A DNA stretch of 64,000 nt. Origin: Cryobacterium lactosi. GTDB taxonomy: Bacteria; Actinomycetota; Actinomycetes; Actinomycetales; Microbacteriaceae. Made by a program: the position numbers and the translations under genes. The notes under the pieces were generated by a model. It was not told where the DNA came from, searched no databases, and was given only the letters and a program-made list of their open reading frames with translations. The stretch spans positions 64,205-128,204 of the forward strand of contig NZ_SOHM01000025.1 in assembly GCF_004403945.1 (NCBI RefSeq), in the 5' to 3' direction. Shown in pieces: positions 25,130 to 34,293 of the stretch. Each line of letters starts with the position of its first letter. Positions within the stretch are counted from its first letter, which is position 1.

Positions 25130-26008
25130 CTACTCGCCGGAGAGGGCCAGGTTGACGAAGGCGCGCACGGCGGCGGAGGCCCGGCGTTTGCGGGCTGCGG
25201 CCAGGTACACGGTGAAGTCAGGCACATGGGCCACCGGGATGCGGCGCACATTGAGGGCGTCGTGCGCGGCGAACTCGGGCAGCAGGGCGACGCCGAGGCC
25301 GTTGGTGACGTACTCGGCGGCGGTGCCGATGTCGGAGACCTCGATCATCACCCGGCGCTCCACTCCGGCGGCGGCGAACGCATCATCCACGATCTGCCGG
25401 CTCGCATAGCCGGGCGGCAGGTCGATGAACTCCTGCCCGCCCAGGTCGCCCAGCTGAACGCCACGGGCCGCGGCGAGCGGATGCCCGGCAGGCACCACGA
25501 GCACCATCGGGGAGGAGGCGATCGGAACGGCCGAGAGCGTCGCGGGCACCGGCCCGCTGAGCGCCAGGAACGCCAGGTCGAGCTCGCCGCTGGCCAGCTC
25601 GTCGACGAGATCGGCCGAACCGCGTCGGGCCGCCCGCAGCCGCACGCCCACGCCCGGATGGGCACTGCGGTAGAGGCCGAGCAGCCGCGGCACATTCACG
25701 AGCGTGACCGAGGTCATCAGCCCGATCACGATGGAACCGGTGATGGCGTGCCTGGACTGCTGCGCCACATCCCGCACCTCGTTCACGGCATCGAGGGCCT
25801 CACGCACCTTCGGTAGAAGCAGCTCTCCGGTGGACGTGAGCCGGATCTGCCGGCGGCTGCGGTCGAACAGCTCGACGCCGAGCTCACTCTCGAGCGACCG
25901 CACTCCGGCCGACACTGCCGACTGCGCGATCGTGAGCCGCTCGGCCGCCCTGGTGAAGTTGAGCTCGCCGGCGACGGTGCTGAAGAATTCGAGCTGCCTG
26001 AGGTCCAT
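25130..26008 (-). CDS. LysR-family regulator, divergent from acetoin genes (AlsR-like)
   Basis: A 292-residue LysR regulator with the N-terminal winged helix (MDLRQLEFFSTVAGELNFTRAAERLTIAQSAVSAGVRSLE, residues 1-40) and a periplasmic-binding-protein-like effector domain from about residue 90. It is transcribed away from alsS-alsD with 142 bases between the starts, the arrangement of AlsR with alsSD in Bacillus. Control by acetate or a related signal is inferred from that analogy. The palindrome ATCTGCAGAT at 26036-26045 lies in the shared region and could be part of its operator. Confidence 0.9.
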   Translation of the reverse strand: MDLRQLEFFSTVAGELNFTRAAERLTIAQSAVSAGVRSLESELGVELFDRSRRQIRLTSTGELLLPKVREALDAVNEVRDVAQQSRHAITGSIVIGLMTSVTLVNVPRLLGLYRSAHPGVGVRLRAARRGSADLVDELASGELDLAFLALSGPVPATLSAVPIASSPMVLVVPAGHPLAAARGVQLGDLGGQEFIDLPPGYASRQIVDDAFAAAGVERRVMIEVSDIGTAAEYVTNGLGVALLPEFAAHDALNVRRIPVAHVPDFTVYLAAARKRRASAAVRAFVNLALSGE

Positions 26009-26035
26009 GCCTCCATCATTCCACCGACTGATCTG

Positions 26036-26045
26036 ATCTGCAGAT
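26036..26045. promoter_or_regulatory. Palindrome in the alsR-like/alsS intergenic region
   Basis: ATCTGCAGAT is a perfect ten-base palindrome 27 bases from the regulator start and 105 bases from the alsS start. The TTGGCA at 26048-26053 just after it could be a -35 element for alsS, but no good -10 follows at 17 bases. LysR operators are often imperfect dyads in this position. Confidence 0.35.
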
Positions 26046-26150
26046 GATTGGCATCCGGTATCTGTGTTGTTCGTTATCGATCGAGCGGGCAGGCTGGTGG
26101 AAGACGCCGGTTCATCACACGGCGCTCACCCGCACTACAGGAGGCACGGC

Positions 26151-27875
26151 ATGGCTCAGGATTCATCGGTTTTGGATGAGAAGGTCGGAGCCTTCGGCTC
26201 CGGTGCGCTGGGCTCGCCCCGTCGCTCGGCCGACCGGGTGGTCGAATGCCTTGAGGCCTACGGTGTCAAGTGGGTCTTCGGCGTTCCCGGCGCCAAGATC
26301 GACCCCGTCTACGACGCCCTCCTCGATGGTGGCCCGCAGATGATCGTGGTGCGCCACGAACAGAACGCCGCGTTCATGGCCGCCGCCGTCGGCCGCCTCA
26401 CCGGGGAACCCGGCGTGGTGCTCGTCACCAGCGGCCCCGGCACCGCCAACCTCGCCACCGGGCTGCTCACAGCTACCACCGAGGGCGACCCTATGGTCGC
26501 CATCTGCGGCGCCGTCTCGCGCGGTGACCGGCTCAAGCGCACCCACCAGTCGATGGACGCCGTCGGCATGCTCTCCGCCGTAGCCAAGTCCGCCGGCGAG
26601 GTCAGCGTCGCCAACAATGTGCCGGAGGCCATCGCCAACGCCTTCCGCCAGGCGGTGCAGGAGCCCAAGGGCGCCGCCGCCGTGGTGCTGCCCTACGACG
26701 TGCTCACCGACTCGACCACGGTGTCGATGACCACCCCGCACTGGGTGCCGCAGCTCGGCGCCGCCCCGGCCGCGAGCATCCGCGAGGCCGCCGACCTGCT
26801 CCGCACGGCGCAGTTCCCGGTGATCCTCGCCGGCGCCCGGTCCGGCTCCGACCGGGCCGTCGCGGCCCTGCACCGGCTGCTCGGCGCCGCCAAGCTCCCC
26901 GTCGTCGAGACCTTCCAGGCCGCGGGTGTCATCTCCCACGACCTCGAAGAGCACTACCTGGGCCGGGTCGGCCTGTTCCGCAATCAGCCCGGCGACGTGC
27001 TGCTGCACAAGGCCGACCTGATCCTGGCGATCGGCTACGACTTCGTCGAATACGAACCGTCCAAGTGGAACAAGGACCACCTGCGCCGCATCATCCACCT
27101 CGACGAGCTCTCGGCCGACCTGGACGACTACTACCGTCCCACGGTCGAGCTGCGTGGCGACGTGGCCGAGACCATGGATGCCCTCGCCCGCGAGATCGAC
27201 GGCCTCACCCTGTCGGCATCCGCCTCGGCGGTCGTCGCCACCGAGCGGGTCCGCCTGGCCGAAGCGGACTTGCCCGTCCACCGTGACGACGAGTCCGAGG
27301 GGGTGCATCCCGCCGAGTTGACCCTGGCGATGCGCGCCCTGCTGCCCGACGACACCACGGTGCTCTGCGATGTGGGCTCGCACTACATCTACATGGCCAG
27401 GCACTTCCGTACCTATCACCCGCGCACCCTGCTGTTCTCCAACGGCCAGCAGACCCTCGGCGTTGCTCTGCCCTGGGCGATCGCGGCGACCCTGGTGCGC
27501 CCAGGCACCCCGGTGGTCTCGGTGTCCGGTGACGGCGGCTTCCTCTACTCCGCCATGGAGCTGGAGACCGCCGTGCGGCTCGGCTCCAAGTTCACCCACA
27601 TCATCTTCAACGACGGCACCTACGACATGGTCGCGTTCCAGCAGCAGGGCAAGTACGGCCGTACCTCCGGCGTGCAGCTGGGCGACTACGACGCCGTGCA
27701 GTACGCCGAATCGTTCGGCGCCCACGGCTACCGCGTCACGCACCTGGATGACTTCGCCGCGGTGCTCGAGCAGGCCATGAGCGATGACGGCCCGAGCATC
27801 ATCGACGTGCGGGTGGACTACCGCAACAACCGGGACGAACTTATGGCCGACCTGGAAAGCGATGTGCTGCTGTGA
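26151..27875 (+). CDS. alsS: Acetolactate synthase, catabolic AlsS type
   Basis: A 574-residue thiamine-diphosphate enzyme that condenses two pyruvates to 2-acetolactate and CO2. The PYR domain carries [20 protein letters not shown] and the catalytic Glu in [12 protein letters not shown] (near residue 68); the PP domain carries [31 protein letters not shown] (near 456-486), the TPP/Mg motif. ATG at 26151 is preceded by AGGAGG. It is coupled to a decarboxylase gene, which marks it as the fermentative enzyme and not the biosynthetic IlvB, and it has no regulatory-subunit gene nearby. Confidence 0.95.
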   Translation: MAQDSSVLDEKVGAFGSGALGSPRRSADRVVECLEAYGVKWVFGVPGAKIDPVYDALLDGGPQMIVVRHEQNAAFMAAAVGRLTGEPGVVLVTSGPGTANLATGLLTATTEGDPMVAICGAVSRGDRLKRTHQSMDAVGMLSAVAKSAGEVSVANNVPEAIANAFRQAVQEPKGAAAVVLPYDVLTDSTTVSMTTPHWVPQLGAAPAASIREAADLLRTAQFPVILAGARSGSDRAVAALHRLLGAAKLPVVETFQAAGVISHDLEEHYLGRVGLFRNQPGDVLLHKADLILAIGYDFVEYEPSKWNKDHLRRIIHLDELSADLDDYYRPTVELRGDVAETMDALAREIDGLTLSASASAVVATERVRLAEADLPVHRDDESEGVHPAELTLAMRALLPDDTTVLCDVGSHYIYMARHFRTYHPRTLLFSNGQQTLGVALPWAIAATLVRPGTPVVSVSGDGGFLYSAMELETAVRLGSKFTHIIFNDGTYDMVAFQQQGKYGRTSGVQLGDYDAVQYAESFGAHGYRVTHLDDFAAVLEQAMSDDGPSIIDVRVDYRNNRDELMADLESDVLL

Positions 27876-28603
27876 ACGACATCACCGTTTCCAGGCACGA
27901 GATCTTCCAGACCAGCCTGATGAGCGCCCTGCTCGACGGCGTCTACGAGGGCGAGATGACTGTGCGCGACCTGCTCGGACACGGCAGTTTCGGCATCGGC
28001 ACCTTCAATGGGCTCGACGGCGAAATGCTCATCGTCGACGGCAAGTGCTACCAGCTCCGCGCAGACGGCGGCGTGACCAAGGCCGACCTCAGCGCCTACA
28101 CGCCGTACGCCGTCGTGACGAACTTCGTGCCGCACATCGAAAGCCAGCTGCCCGACAACGTGGTGCGCTCCGAGGCATCCGCCTTCATCGACCACATGAC
28201 GGCATCCGAGAACTACATGTATGCGCTGCGCATCGATGGCGACTTCGAGTGGATCCGGATGCGCACCGTTGTGAAGCAGGAGAAGCCGTACCGACCAATG
28301 GTGGAGGCCACCGACGAGGACGCCATCGTAGAGTTGCACGACGTGTCCGGCTCCCTCGTGGGCTTCCGCACCCCGCTCTACGAGCAGGGCATCGGCGTGC
28401 CCGGCTGCCACACCCACTTCATCACCGACGACCGCACCGGCGGCGGTCACGTGCTCGACTTCAAACTTAAAAGCGGCAGCGCGGCGCTCTGCCTGGGCAC
28501 CGACCTTCGCCTGCAGCTGCCGCTGACGGATGCGTTCCGCGACGCCAACCTGTCGCCGGAAGACCTCGCTCGGCAGCTGGCCAAGACCGAGCAGCACGCC
28601 TGA
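27872..28603 (+). CDS. alsD: Alpha-acetolactate decarboxylase
   Basis: A 243-residue zinc enzyme that converts 2-acetolactate to acetoin. The metal-binding block is [23 protein letters not shown] (about residues 176-198), with three His in the H-x-H ... H arrangement, and [29 protein letters not shown] near 35-63 is the conserved N-terminal part. GTG at 27872 overlaps the alsS stop, so translation is coupled. Together with alsS it provides the acetoin route, which consumes pyruvate without making acid. Confidence 0.95.
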   Translation: MNDITVSRHEIFQTSLMSALLDGVYEGEMTVRDLLGHGSFGIGTFNGLDGEMLIVDGKCYQLRADGGVTKADLSAYTPYAVVTNFVPHIESQLPDNVVRSEASAFIDHMTASENYMYALRIDGDFEWIRMRTVVKQEKPYRPMVEATDEDAIVELHDVSGSLVGFRTPLYEQGIGVPGCHTHFITDDRTGGGHVLDFKLKSGSAALCLGTDLRLQLPLTDAFRDANLSPEDLARQLAKTEQHA

Positions 28604-28610
28604 TTCTGAG

Positions 28611-28647
28611 CGACTGATCCTGTGCGTCTGATCTTGCACGACTGACC
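28611..28647 (+). repeat. 14-bp tandem repeat after alsD
   Basis: CGACTGATCCTGTG (28611), CGTCTGATCTTGCA (28625) and CGACTGACC (28639) form two full units and a partial third with a 14-base period, beginning eight bases after the alsD stop. Confidence 0.7.
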
Positions 28648-28663
28648 GAAAGTTCGGCGCGCT

Positions 28664-28687
28664 CCGGGGCCGCTCCAGAGGCCCCGG
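28664..28687 (+). terminator. Stem-loop after alsD
   Basis: CCGGGGCC pairs perfectly with GGCCCCGG around an eight-base loop, between alsD and the oppositely oriented tRNA-Cys. It is a probable terminator without T-run, usable in either direction. Confidence 0.6.
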
Positions 28688-28697
28688 CGGGCGAGCG

Positions 28698-28768
28698 ACG
28701 CGATGGCGGGAATCGAACCCGCGTACACAGCTTTGCAGGCTGCTCCCTGGCCTCTCGGGCACACCGCG
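28698..28768 (-). tRNA. tRNA-Cys (anticodon GCA)
   Basis: On the minus strand the acceptor is CGCGGTG/CATCGCG with one G-U pair, the anticodon arm GCAGC-CTGCAAA-GCTGT gives anticodon GCA, and the T arm is GCGGG-TTCGATT-CCCGC. The discriminator is U, as expected for tRNA-Cys. CCA is not encoded. Confidence 0.93.
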
Positions 28769-28819
28769 ATGGGGTGGTTCACACGAGGCGACCGGCTCGT
28801 GTTGAGAGCCAGTCTGACA

Positions 28820-28841
28820 ACCCGTCGACCGGTCGACGGGT
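28820..28841. promoter_or_regulatory. Perfect 22-base palindrome upstream of the ABC/monooxygenase operon
   Basis: The sequence is A, then CCCGTCGACCGGTCGACGGG, then T, and it equals its own reverse complement over all 22 bases without a spacer. It lies about 200 bases before the binding-protein gene and 50 bases past tRNA-Cys. Such uninterrupted palindromes are typical operators for dimeric regulators, but the position is rather far upstream. Confidence 0.5.
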
Positions 28842-28891
28842 ATGTGACGAAGGAAGACGAGATCGCGCCCGGCGGCCCGCGCCGAGGGCGA

Positions 28892-28911
28892 AAAGCCGGC
28901 CCGGCGGCTTT
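28892..28911. terminator. Small hairpin before the ABC operon
   Basis: AAAGCCG pairs with CGGCTTT around GCCCGG. It could end minus-strand or plus-strand transcripts; read on the plus strand it is followed by TGTTG and not by a T-run. Confidence 0.4.
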
Positions 28912-29038
28912 GTTGCGCTTCCTAACACTTCGCGACGCCGCGTGACCTGAGTGATGTTCGGCACCGGCCGAGGGTGCCTATATTCGGACCCACCCCGTGT
29001 CGAACAGGCACAGCCGTCACCGAGGAGTCCCGTCTTTC

Positions 29039-30673
29039 ATGTCTCGTACTCGCAGCACAACAACAGCCCTGATCACGCTGGGCGTGGTGTCCGCCCTCAG
29101 CCTGTCGGCCTGCGCATCCGCCGCGCCCGCCAGCACGGCCACCCGCGTCGACGGCGGCACCATCGTCTACGGCCACCAGCAGGAACCGGCCTGCGTCTTC
29201 GGCGGCTGGATCGAGCAGGCTTACCTCTCGTCCCAGGTGCTCGACGGCTTGGTCTCGCTCGACGAGAACCACCAGGTCGTGCCGTGGCTGGCCGACTCCT
29301 GGAGCGTCTCGGACGACCAGCTCACCTGGACCTTCACGCTCAAGGACGGCGTCACCTTCACCGACGGCACGCCGCTCACGGCCGCGGTAGTGGCGTACAA
29401 CTTCGACTACTGGCTCGCCGGCGGCAACAGCACCGCCAGCGTCTGGCTGGCCGGCTACTACGCCTCCGCCCAAGCCGTTGACGACCGCACTCTCACCGTG
29501 AACCTCTCCGCGCCCTACCCGCGCCTGGCCGACAACCTCACCCAGGGCTACTTCGGCATCCAGTCGCAGCAGGCCCTGGAGACCCGCACCGACGAGGAGA
29601 ACTGCGAGGCGCCGATCGGCTCGGGCGCGTTCGTCGTGGACCACTGGAACCGGGGCGAGGAAATCGTGCTGGTGCGAAACGAGGACTACACCTCGCCGCC
29701 CGCCAACGCCAAGCACACGGGCGTCGCCTACGTCGATCAGATCGACTGGAAGTTCGTGGCCGACCCCACCACCCGCGCCGCCTCGCTCAGCGCGGGCGAG
29801 ACCGACGTCATCTACGACGTTCCCGCCGTGGCCTGGAAGACCCTGGAGAGCGCGGGCTTCCAGCTGGAGAAATACATCACCCCCGGCCGGCCACAGCAGC
29901 TCACCTTCAACACCTCGACCGGACCGTTCGTCGACGAGAAGGTGCGGCAGGCGTTCGCCTACAGCCTGGATCGCAAGTCCCTCGTCGAGACGATCGGGCA
30001 GGGCGTCATCCCCTACGAGGGCAACGGCGGCGTCAGCCAGGCCACCCCCGGCTACAGCGAGACGGCCGCGGACCTCTACAGCCCCGATACCGACACGGCC
30101 GACAGCCTGCTGGATGCCGCCGGCTGGACCGGCCGAGACGCCGACGGCTACCGCACGAAGGGCGGGGAGACGCTCGACGTGGTGCTGCCCTACGGCGCCG
30201 GCTCGATCGTGAACGCCGACGGCGCCTCCATCCTGCAGGGCCTGCAGGAGCAGGCCAAGGCCACCGGCTTCAAGGTCGAGCTGATTCCGGTGCCGCAAAG
30301 CGCCCTGTTCGCGGGCGAGTACTCCCAGCCCGACGAGAAGGACATCACGGTGGGCTACTGGACCGCGGTGACCAGCGGCATCCTCGCCATCAACTGGAAG
30401 CAGGGCACCCCGGAGGCGCCGAACTACAACAACGCCTCGTTCACCAACTACCCCGAGCTCGAGAGCATCATCCTCGAGGCCAACTCCACCGTCGACCCGG
30501 ATGCGCAGAACGCCCTGTACGAGAAGGCGCAGGAGTACATCGCCGAGCACGCCCTGGCGATCGGGGTCTACGACCGGCTGAGCACGCTGGCCGTATCTCC
30601 GACGCTCAAGGACGTCTGGCAGGAAAACGCACAGGGAGGACCGATCTTCTATGACGCGTACTTCGTCGAATAG
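29039..30673 (+). CDS. ABC transporter substrate-binding lipoprotein (peptide/opine/nickel family)
   Basis: A 544-residue solute-binding lipoprotein of family 5 (DppA/OppA fold). The signal peptide ends in the lipobox SLSAC (Cys near residue 25). Family blocks include YGHQQEPACVFGGWIEQAYLSSQVLDGL, VPWLADSWSVSDDQLTWTFTLKDGVTFTDGTPLTA (about 80-115) and QQLTFNTSTGPFVDEKVRQAFAYSLDRKSLV (near 285-315). I chose the ATG at 29039, which gives a normal signal peptide; a longer frame begins at 28997. It is the first gene of a five- or six-gene operon. Its 3' end overlaps the first permease gene by 23 bases. Confidence 0.93.
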   Translation: MSRTRSTTTALITLGVVSALSLSACASAAPASTATRVDGGTIVYGHQQEPACVFGGWIEQAYLSSQVLDGLVSLDENHQVVPWLADSWSVSDDQLTWTFTLKDGVTFTDGTPLTAAVVAYNFDYWLAGGNSTASVWLAGYYASAQAVDDRTLTVNLSAPYPRLADNLTQGYFGIQSQQALETRTDEENCEAPIGSGAFVVDHWNRGEEIVLVRNEDYTSPPANAKHTGVAYVDQIDWKFVADPTTRAASLSAGETDVIYDVPAVAWKTLESAGFQLEKYITPGRPQQLTFNTSTGPFVDEKVRQAFAYSLDRKSLVETIGQGVIPYEGNGGVSQATPGYSETAADLYSPDTDTADSLLDAAGWTGRDADGYRTKGGETLDVVLPYGAGSIVNADGASILQGLQEQAKATGFKVELIPVPQSALFAGEYSQPDEKDITVGYWTAVTSGILAINWKQGTPEAPNYNNASFTNYPELESIILEANSTVDPDAQNALYEKAQEYIAEHALAIGVYDRLSTLAVSPTLKDVWQENAQGGPIFYDAYFVE

Positions 30674-31682
30674 CCCGCCCCGCCCGGCTCCGGGCACTCG
30701 ACCGGTCGTTCCCACCCTGCGGCGGTCGCCCACGCTCACCTGGCCCCGGCTGCGCCGGATCGTCGAGAAGATCGGCGGCGCAGTGGTGGTGCTGTTCGGG
30801 GCGGCCACGGCCGCGTTCGCCGCCCAGGCCGCCCTGCCGGGGGATCGGGCCACGGTGATCCTCAACATCCGCGCCGGTCAGGCCATCGAGCGCACCCCGG
30901 CGGAACTGGCGCAGATCAATGAGCAGTACGGCCTGCAGAACCCCCTGGTCGTGCAGTACCTCGACTACATCGGGGGGCTCCTCGTCGGTGACCTCGGTAC
31001 TTCGTATCAGCAGTTCAAGCCGGTCAGCGAGGTGATCCTGCAGCAGATCGGCCCGACCGTGGCCCTCACGCTCACCGCGGTCGCGTTGTCCTGGCTGATC
31101 ATGATCGCCTGGGTCACCCTCACGGCCGGCCGCACCGGGCGGTTGGCCGGGGCGGGGGCCGTGGTCGACACCACCGCGGCCGGGCTGCCGCACTACTGGC
31201 TGGGCATCATCCTGCTGCTCGTCTTCTCGCTCGGTCTGGGTTGGTTCCCCGTGATCAGCGGACCCTCGGCTATCGGGATCGTGCTGCCGGCCCTCACCCT
31301 GGCGATCCCGCTGGCCGGGTTCATGGGCCAGGCCACCCGCACCGAGTTCGAGCGGTCGCTGGAGCAGCCGTTCGTGATCTCGGCACGGATGCGAGGCATG
31401 GGCGACACCGGGGTACGGCTGCGGCACGTGCTGCGGCACTCCGTGCTCCCGGCGATCACCCTGTCGGGCTGGGCGCTGGGAGCCACCATCTCCGGCGCCG
31501 TGGTCGTGGAGACCGTGTTCTCCCGGCCCGGCATCGGCAAGGTGCTCGTCGGCGCCGTCAACTCCCAGGACCTGCCCGTCGTCACCGGCATCGTCATCCT
31601 CATCGCGGCACTGTACGTCGTGGCCAACCTGCTGGTCGACCTGGCGTACACCCTCGTCGACCCGAGATTGAAGAGCGCATGA
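30651..31682 (+). CDS. ABC transporter permease, DppB-type
   Basis: A 343-residue permease with six membrane helices. After an unusually long Pro-rich basic N-terminus (about 35 residues) comes the first helix (VVVLFGAATAAFAAQAALPGDRA). The EAA-like coupling loop is FVISARMRGMGDTGVRLRHVLRHSVLPAITL (about residues 242-272). It pairs with the next permease and the double ATPase. Coding overlap on both sides (23 bases before, ATGA after) indicates co-translation. Confidence 0.92.
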   Translation: MTRTSSNSPPRPAPGTRPVVPTLRRSPTLTWPRLRRIVEKIGGAVVVLFGAATAAFAAQAALPGDRATVILNIRAGQAIERTPAELAQINEQYGLQNPLVVQYLDYIGGLLVGDLGTSYQQFKPVSEVILQQIGPTVALTLTAVALSWLIMIAWVTLTAGRTGRLAGAGAVVDTTAAGLPHYWLGIILLLVFSLGLGWFPVISGPSAIGIVLPALTLAIPLAGFMGQATRTEFERSLEQPFVISARMRGMGDTGVRLRHVLRHSVLPAITLSGWALGATISGAVVVETVFSRPGIGKVLVGAVNSQDLPVVTGIVILIAALYVVANLLVDLAYTLVDPRLKSA

Positions 31683-32551
31683 GCACCATCGAACGCCAGA
31701 CTCCGCCCACCGCAGCCGTTCAGACCCCGCGGGCCCGGAGACGCGCCGCCCCGCCGGCGGGCCTAGTCGTCGCCAGCGGCGCCCTCCTGCTCTTCGCCAC
31801 CGCCCTGGTCGCGCCGGGTCTGCTCGCCACCCACGACCCGTATGCGCTGAATCTGGCGGATGCGTTGCACGCGCCGTCTCCGGAGTACTGGTTCGGCACC
31901 GACGAGGCCGGCCGCGACCTCTACAGCCGCGTGGTCTACGGCACCCGGGAATCCCTGGTGATCGGGCTCGGGGCCACGGCAGTGAGCCTGACCCTCGCGC
32001 TGGTCCTCGGAGCGCTGGCCGCGCTCGGCGGCCGGTTCGTTGCCGGAACCGTGAACCGGGTGATCGAGGTGCTCCTGGCCTTCCCGACCCTGCTGTTCGC
32101 GCTGCTGCTGGTGGCCATCACGGGCCCGTCGGCGCTGTCGCAGGTGTTCGCGGTGGGAGTGGGCAGCGCGCCCGGCTACGCCCGCATCATCCGGGGCCAG
32201 ATCCTCTCGGCCAAGAACAGCGGCTACGTCGAGGCGGCCGTGGCCCTCGGCCACAGCGACGGCCGGATCCTGCGGCAGCACATCGTGCCCAACGCGGTGC
32301 GGCCGCTCGTGGCGATCATCGCCCTGTCGGTCGGCCAGTCGATCGTCTGGGCCTCCAGCCTGTCGTTCCTCGGCCTCGGCGTGGCCCCGCCCTCGCCGGA
32401 GTGGGGCGCGCTGCTCGACGCCGGCCGGGTCTACATCACCCAGGCCTGGTGGCTTACCGTCATCCCCGGCCTCGTGATCGTGGCCCTGGCCCTCGCGGCC
32501 ACCACCCTCGGCAAGCACATCCAGAACACCTTGGAGAAGGGCGAGAAATGA
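31679..32551 (+). CDS. ABC transporter permease, DppC-type
   Basis: A 290-residue permease. GLLATHDPYALNLADALHAPSPEYWFGTDEAGRDLYSRVVYGTRESL (about residues 46-92) is the typical DppC N-terminal motif, and YVEAAVALGHSDGRILRQHIVPNAVRPL (near 182-209) is the coupling loop. The start is the ATG overlapping the preceding stop; the reading frame open upstream lies over the first permease. The stop overlaps the ATPase start by four bases. Confidence 0.93.
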   Translation: MSTIERQTPPTAAVQTPRARRRAAPPAGLVVASGALLLFATALVAPGLLATHDPYALNLADALHAPSPEYWFGTDEAGRDLYSRVVYGTRESLVIGLGATAVSLTLALVLGALAALGGRFVAGTVNRVIEVLLAFPTLLFALLLVAITGPSALSQVFAVGVGSAPGYARIIRGQILSAKNSGYVEAAVALGHSDGRILRQHIVPNAVRPLVAIIALSVGQSIVWASSLSFLGLGVAPPSPEWGALLDAGRVYITQAWWLTVIPGLVIVALALAATTLGKHIQNTLEKGEK

Positions 32552-34293
32552 CCTCCACGATCGACAGTGTCCACGCCCCGGCCGCGCGCACCCCGACGCC
32601 TCGGGCGGATACCCCGGCGCCGAAACGCGGACGGCTGAGCGTCGCCAACCTCTCCGTTGCTTTCCGTCGGAACGGCATCCTGCACCAGGTGGTGCACGAC
32701 GTGAGCTTCTGCCTCGAACCGGGGCAGTGCGTGGCCATTGTGGGCGAGTCCGGCTCCGGCAAAAGCGTTACCGCGCGCAGCATCGTGGGGCTGACCGGCA
32801 AGAACTCGGTCGTCGATGCGCAGTCGATCCTGCTCGACGGCGACGACCTGCGCGCCGCGACCAAGCGGCAGTGGCGGCGGATCCGCGGGCGGCGCATCGG
32901 CTTCATCCTGCAGGACGCCCTCGTCTCGCTTGACCCGCTGCGCCCGGTGGGCAAGGAGATCGCCGAAGCCCTCGCGCTCCACCACTGGGGCAACAGGCGC
33001 CAGCGGGCCGCGAAAGTCATCGACCTGCTGCGCGCCGTGGGGGTTCCCGCCCCGGAGAACCGGGCCCGGCAACGCCCGGACGAACTCTCCGGGGGCCTGC
33101 GGCAGCGGGCGCTGATCGCCTCTGCCCTGGCCCTTGACCCCGAGATCATCATCGCCGACGAGCCCACCACGGCCCTCGATGTGACGGTGCAGGCCCAGGT
33201 GCTCGCGTTGCTGGCCGAGACCAAGGAACGTGGGGTATCGGTGATCCTGATCAGCCACGACCTCTCGGTGGTGGCGCACCTGGCCGACCACATCCTGGTG
33301 ATGAAGGGCGGCCGGGTGGTGGAGAGCGGCAGCGCCGACCAGGTGCTCAACGACCCGCGGCACGAGTACACCCGCAGCCTCATCAACGCGGTGCCCAGCG
33401 AGTTGACCCGCGGCAAGCGCCTCGGTGCGGCTCCCTCGGACACGGCCACGACGCCGGCCGCGGACGCGGTCGCGGTGTCCATCGCCCCGCGACCCACGGA
33501 CCATGACTGCTCCGGCCCGGTGCTGCAGGCGGTGGACCTGGTCAAGCGGTTCACCACTCCGGACGGCACCGTGACCACGGCCGTCGACCACGTCTCGTTC
33601 GCCCTGGAGCGGGGCACCACCCTCGGCATCGTGGGGGAGTCCGGCTCGGGCAAGAGCACCACCGCCCGGCTCGCGCTGGCGCTGTCGTCGCTGGACTCCG
33701 GCACCGTCACCCTGCTCGGCCAGGACTGGTCGAGCCTGTCCGAGCCCCGCCGCCGGGCGCTGCGCCGGGAGATCGCGGTGGTCTACCAGGATCCGCTGAG
33801 CTCGTTCGACCCGCGCTGGAACGCGGAGCGGATCCTGCTCGACAGCCTCACCGACGCCGCCGGCCTGTCCACGGCCGCGAAGAAGGCCCGGGTGGTCGAG
33901 CTCGCGCGCCAGGTGGGCCTGCCGCAGGAGATCCTGCAGCGTTTTCCGCTGAACCTCTCCGGCGGGCAACGCCAGCGCATCGCCATCGCCAGGGCGCTCG
34001 CCCCGAACCCGTCGGTGATCGTGCTCGACGAGGCCGTGTCGGCGCTCGACGTGTCGATCCAGGCGCAGATCCTCGACCTGCTGGTGGACCTGCAGAGGCA
34101 ACGCGGGCTGAGCTACCTCTTCATCTCGCACGACCTCGGCGTCATCAACCACCTCAGCGACCAGGTGCTCGTCATGAAGGACGGCGTCGTCGTCGAACGC
34201 GGCACCCCGGACGACATCTTCAACCGGCCGGCGCATCCGTACACTCGTGAACTCATCAGCTCGCTGCCCGATCACCCCAGGAGAAACCCATGA
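32548..34293 (+). CDS. Double ABC ATPase (DppD-DppF fusion)
   Basis: A 581-residue cytoplasmic protein holding two nucleotide-binding domains that are separate proteins in many dipeptide importers. Domain 1 has Walker A GESGSGKSVTA near residue 67, signature LSGGLRQR near 182 and Walker B IIIADEPTTALD. Domain 2 has GESGSGKSTTA near residue 365, LSGGQRQR near 470 and VIVLDEAVSALD, where Ala replaces the usual Pro-Thr of the D-E-P-T block. Both have oligopeptide-type C-terminal extensions (HEYTRSLI, HPYTRELI). A Thr/Ala-rich linker (about 290-325) joins them. Overlaps of four bases on both sides keep it inside the operon. Confidence 0.94.
   Translation: MTSTIDSVHAPAARTPTPRADTPAPKRGRLSVANLSVAFRRNGILHQVVHDVSFCLEPGQCVAIVGESGSGKSVTARSIVGLTGKNSVVDAQSILLDGDDLRAATKRQWRRIRGRRIGFILQDALVSLDPLRPVGKEIAEALALHHWGNRRQRAAKVIDLLRAVGVPAPENRARQRPDELSGGLRQRALIASALALDPEIIIADEPTTALDVTVQAQVLALLAETKERGVSVILISHDLSVVAHLADHILVMKGGRVVESGSADQVLNDPRHEYTRSLINAVPSELTRGKRLGAAPSDTATTPAADAVAVSIAPRPTDHDCSGPVLQAVDLVKRFTTPDGTVTTAVDHVSFALERGTTLGIVGESGSGKSTTARLALALSSLDSGTVTLLGQDWSSLSEPRRRALRREIAVVYQDPLSSFDPRWNAERILLDSLTDAAGLSTAAKKARVVELARQVGLPQEILQRFPLNLSGGQRQRIAIARALAPNPSVIVLDEAVSALDVSIQAQILDLLVDLQRQRGLSYLFISHDLGVINHLSDQVLVMKDGVVVERGTPDDIFNRPAHPYTRELISSLPDHPRRNP

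Noticed and set aside
26163-27743. Open frame of 526 codons opposite alsS
   Set aside because: No motif, composition typical of antisense to high-GC genes, and alsS itself is certain.
32431-34275. Long open frame (614 codons) on the minus strand
   Set aside because: It lies exactly opposite the double ABC ATPase, whose motifs are unmistakable, and its translation is rich in Arg, Gly, Gln and His without family motifs. It is an antisense shadow caused by high GC.
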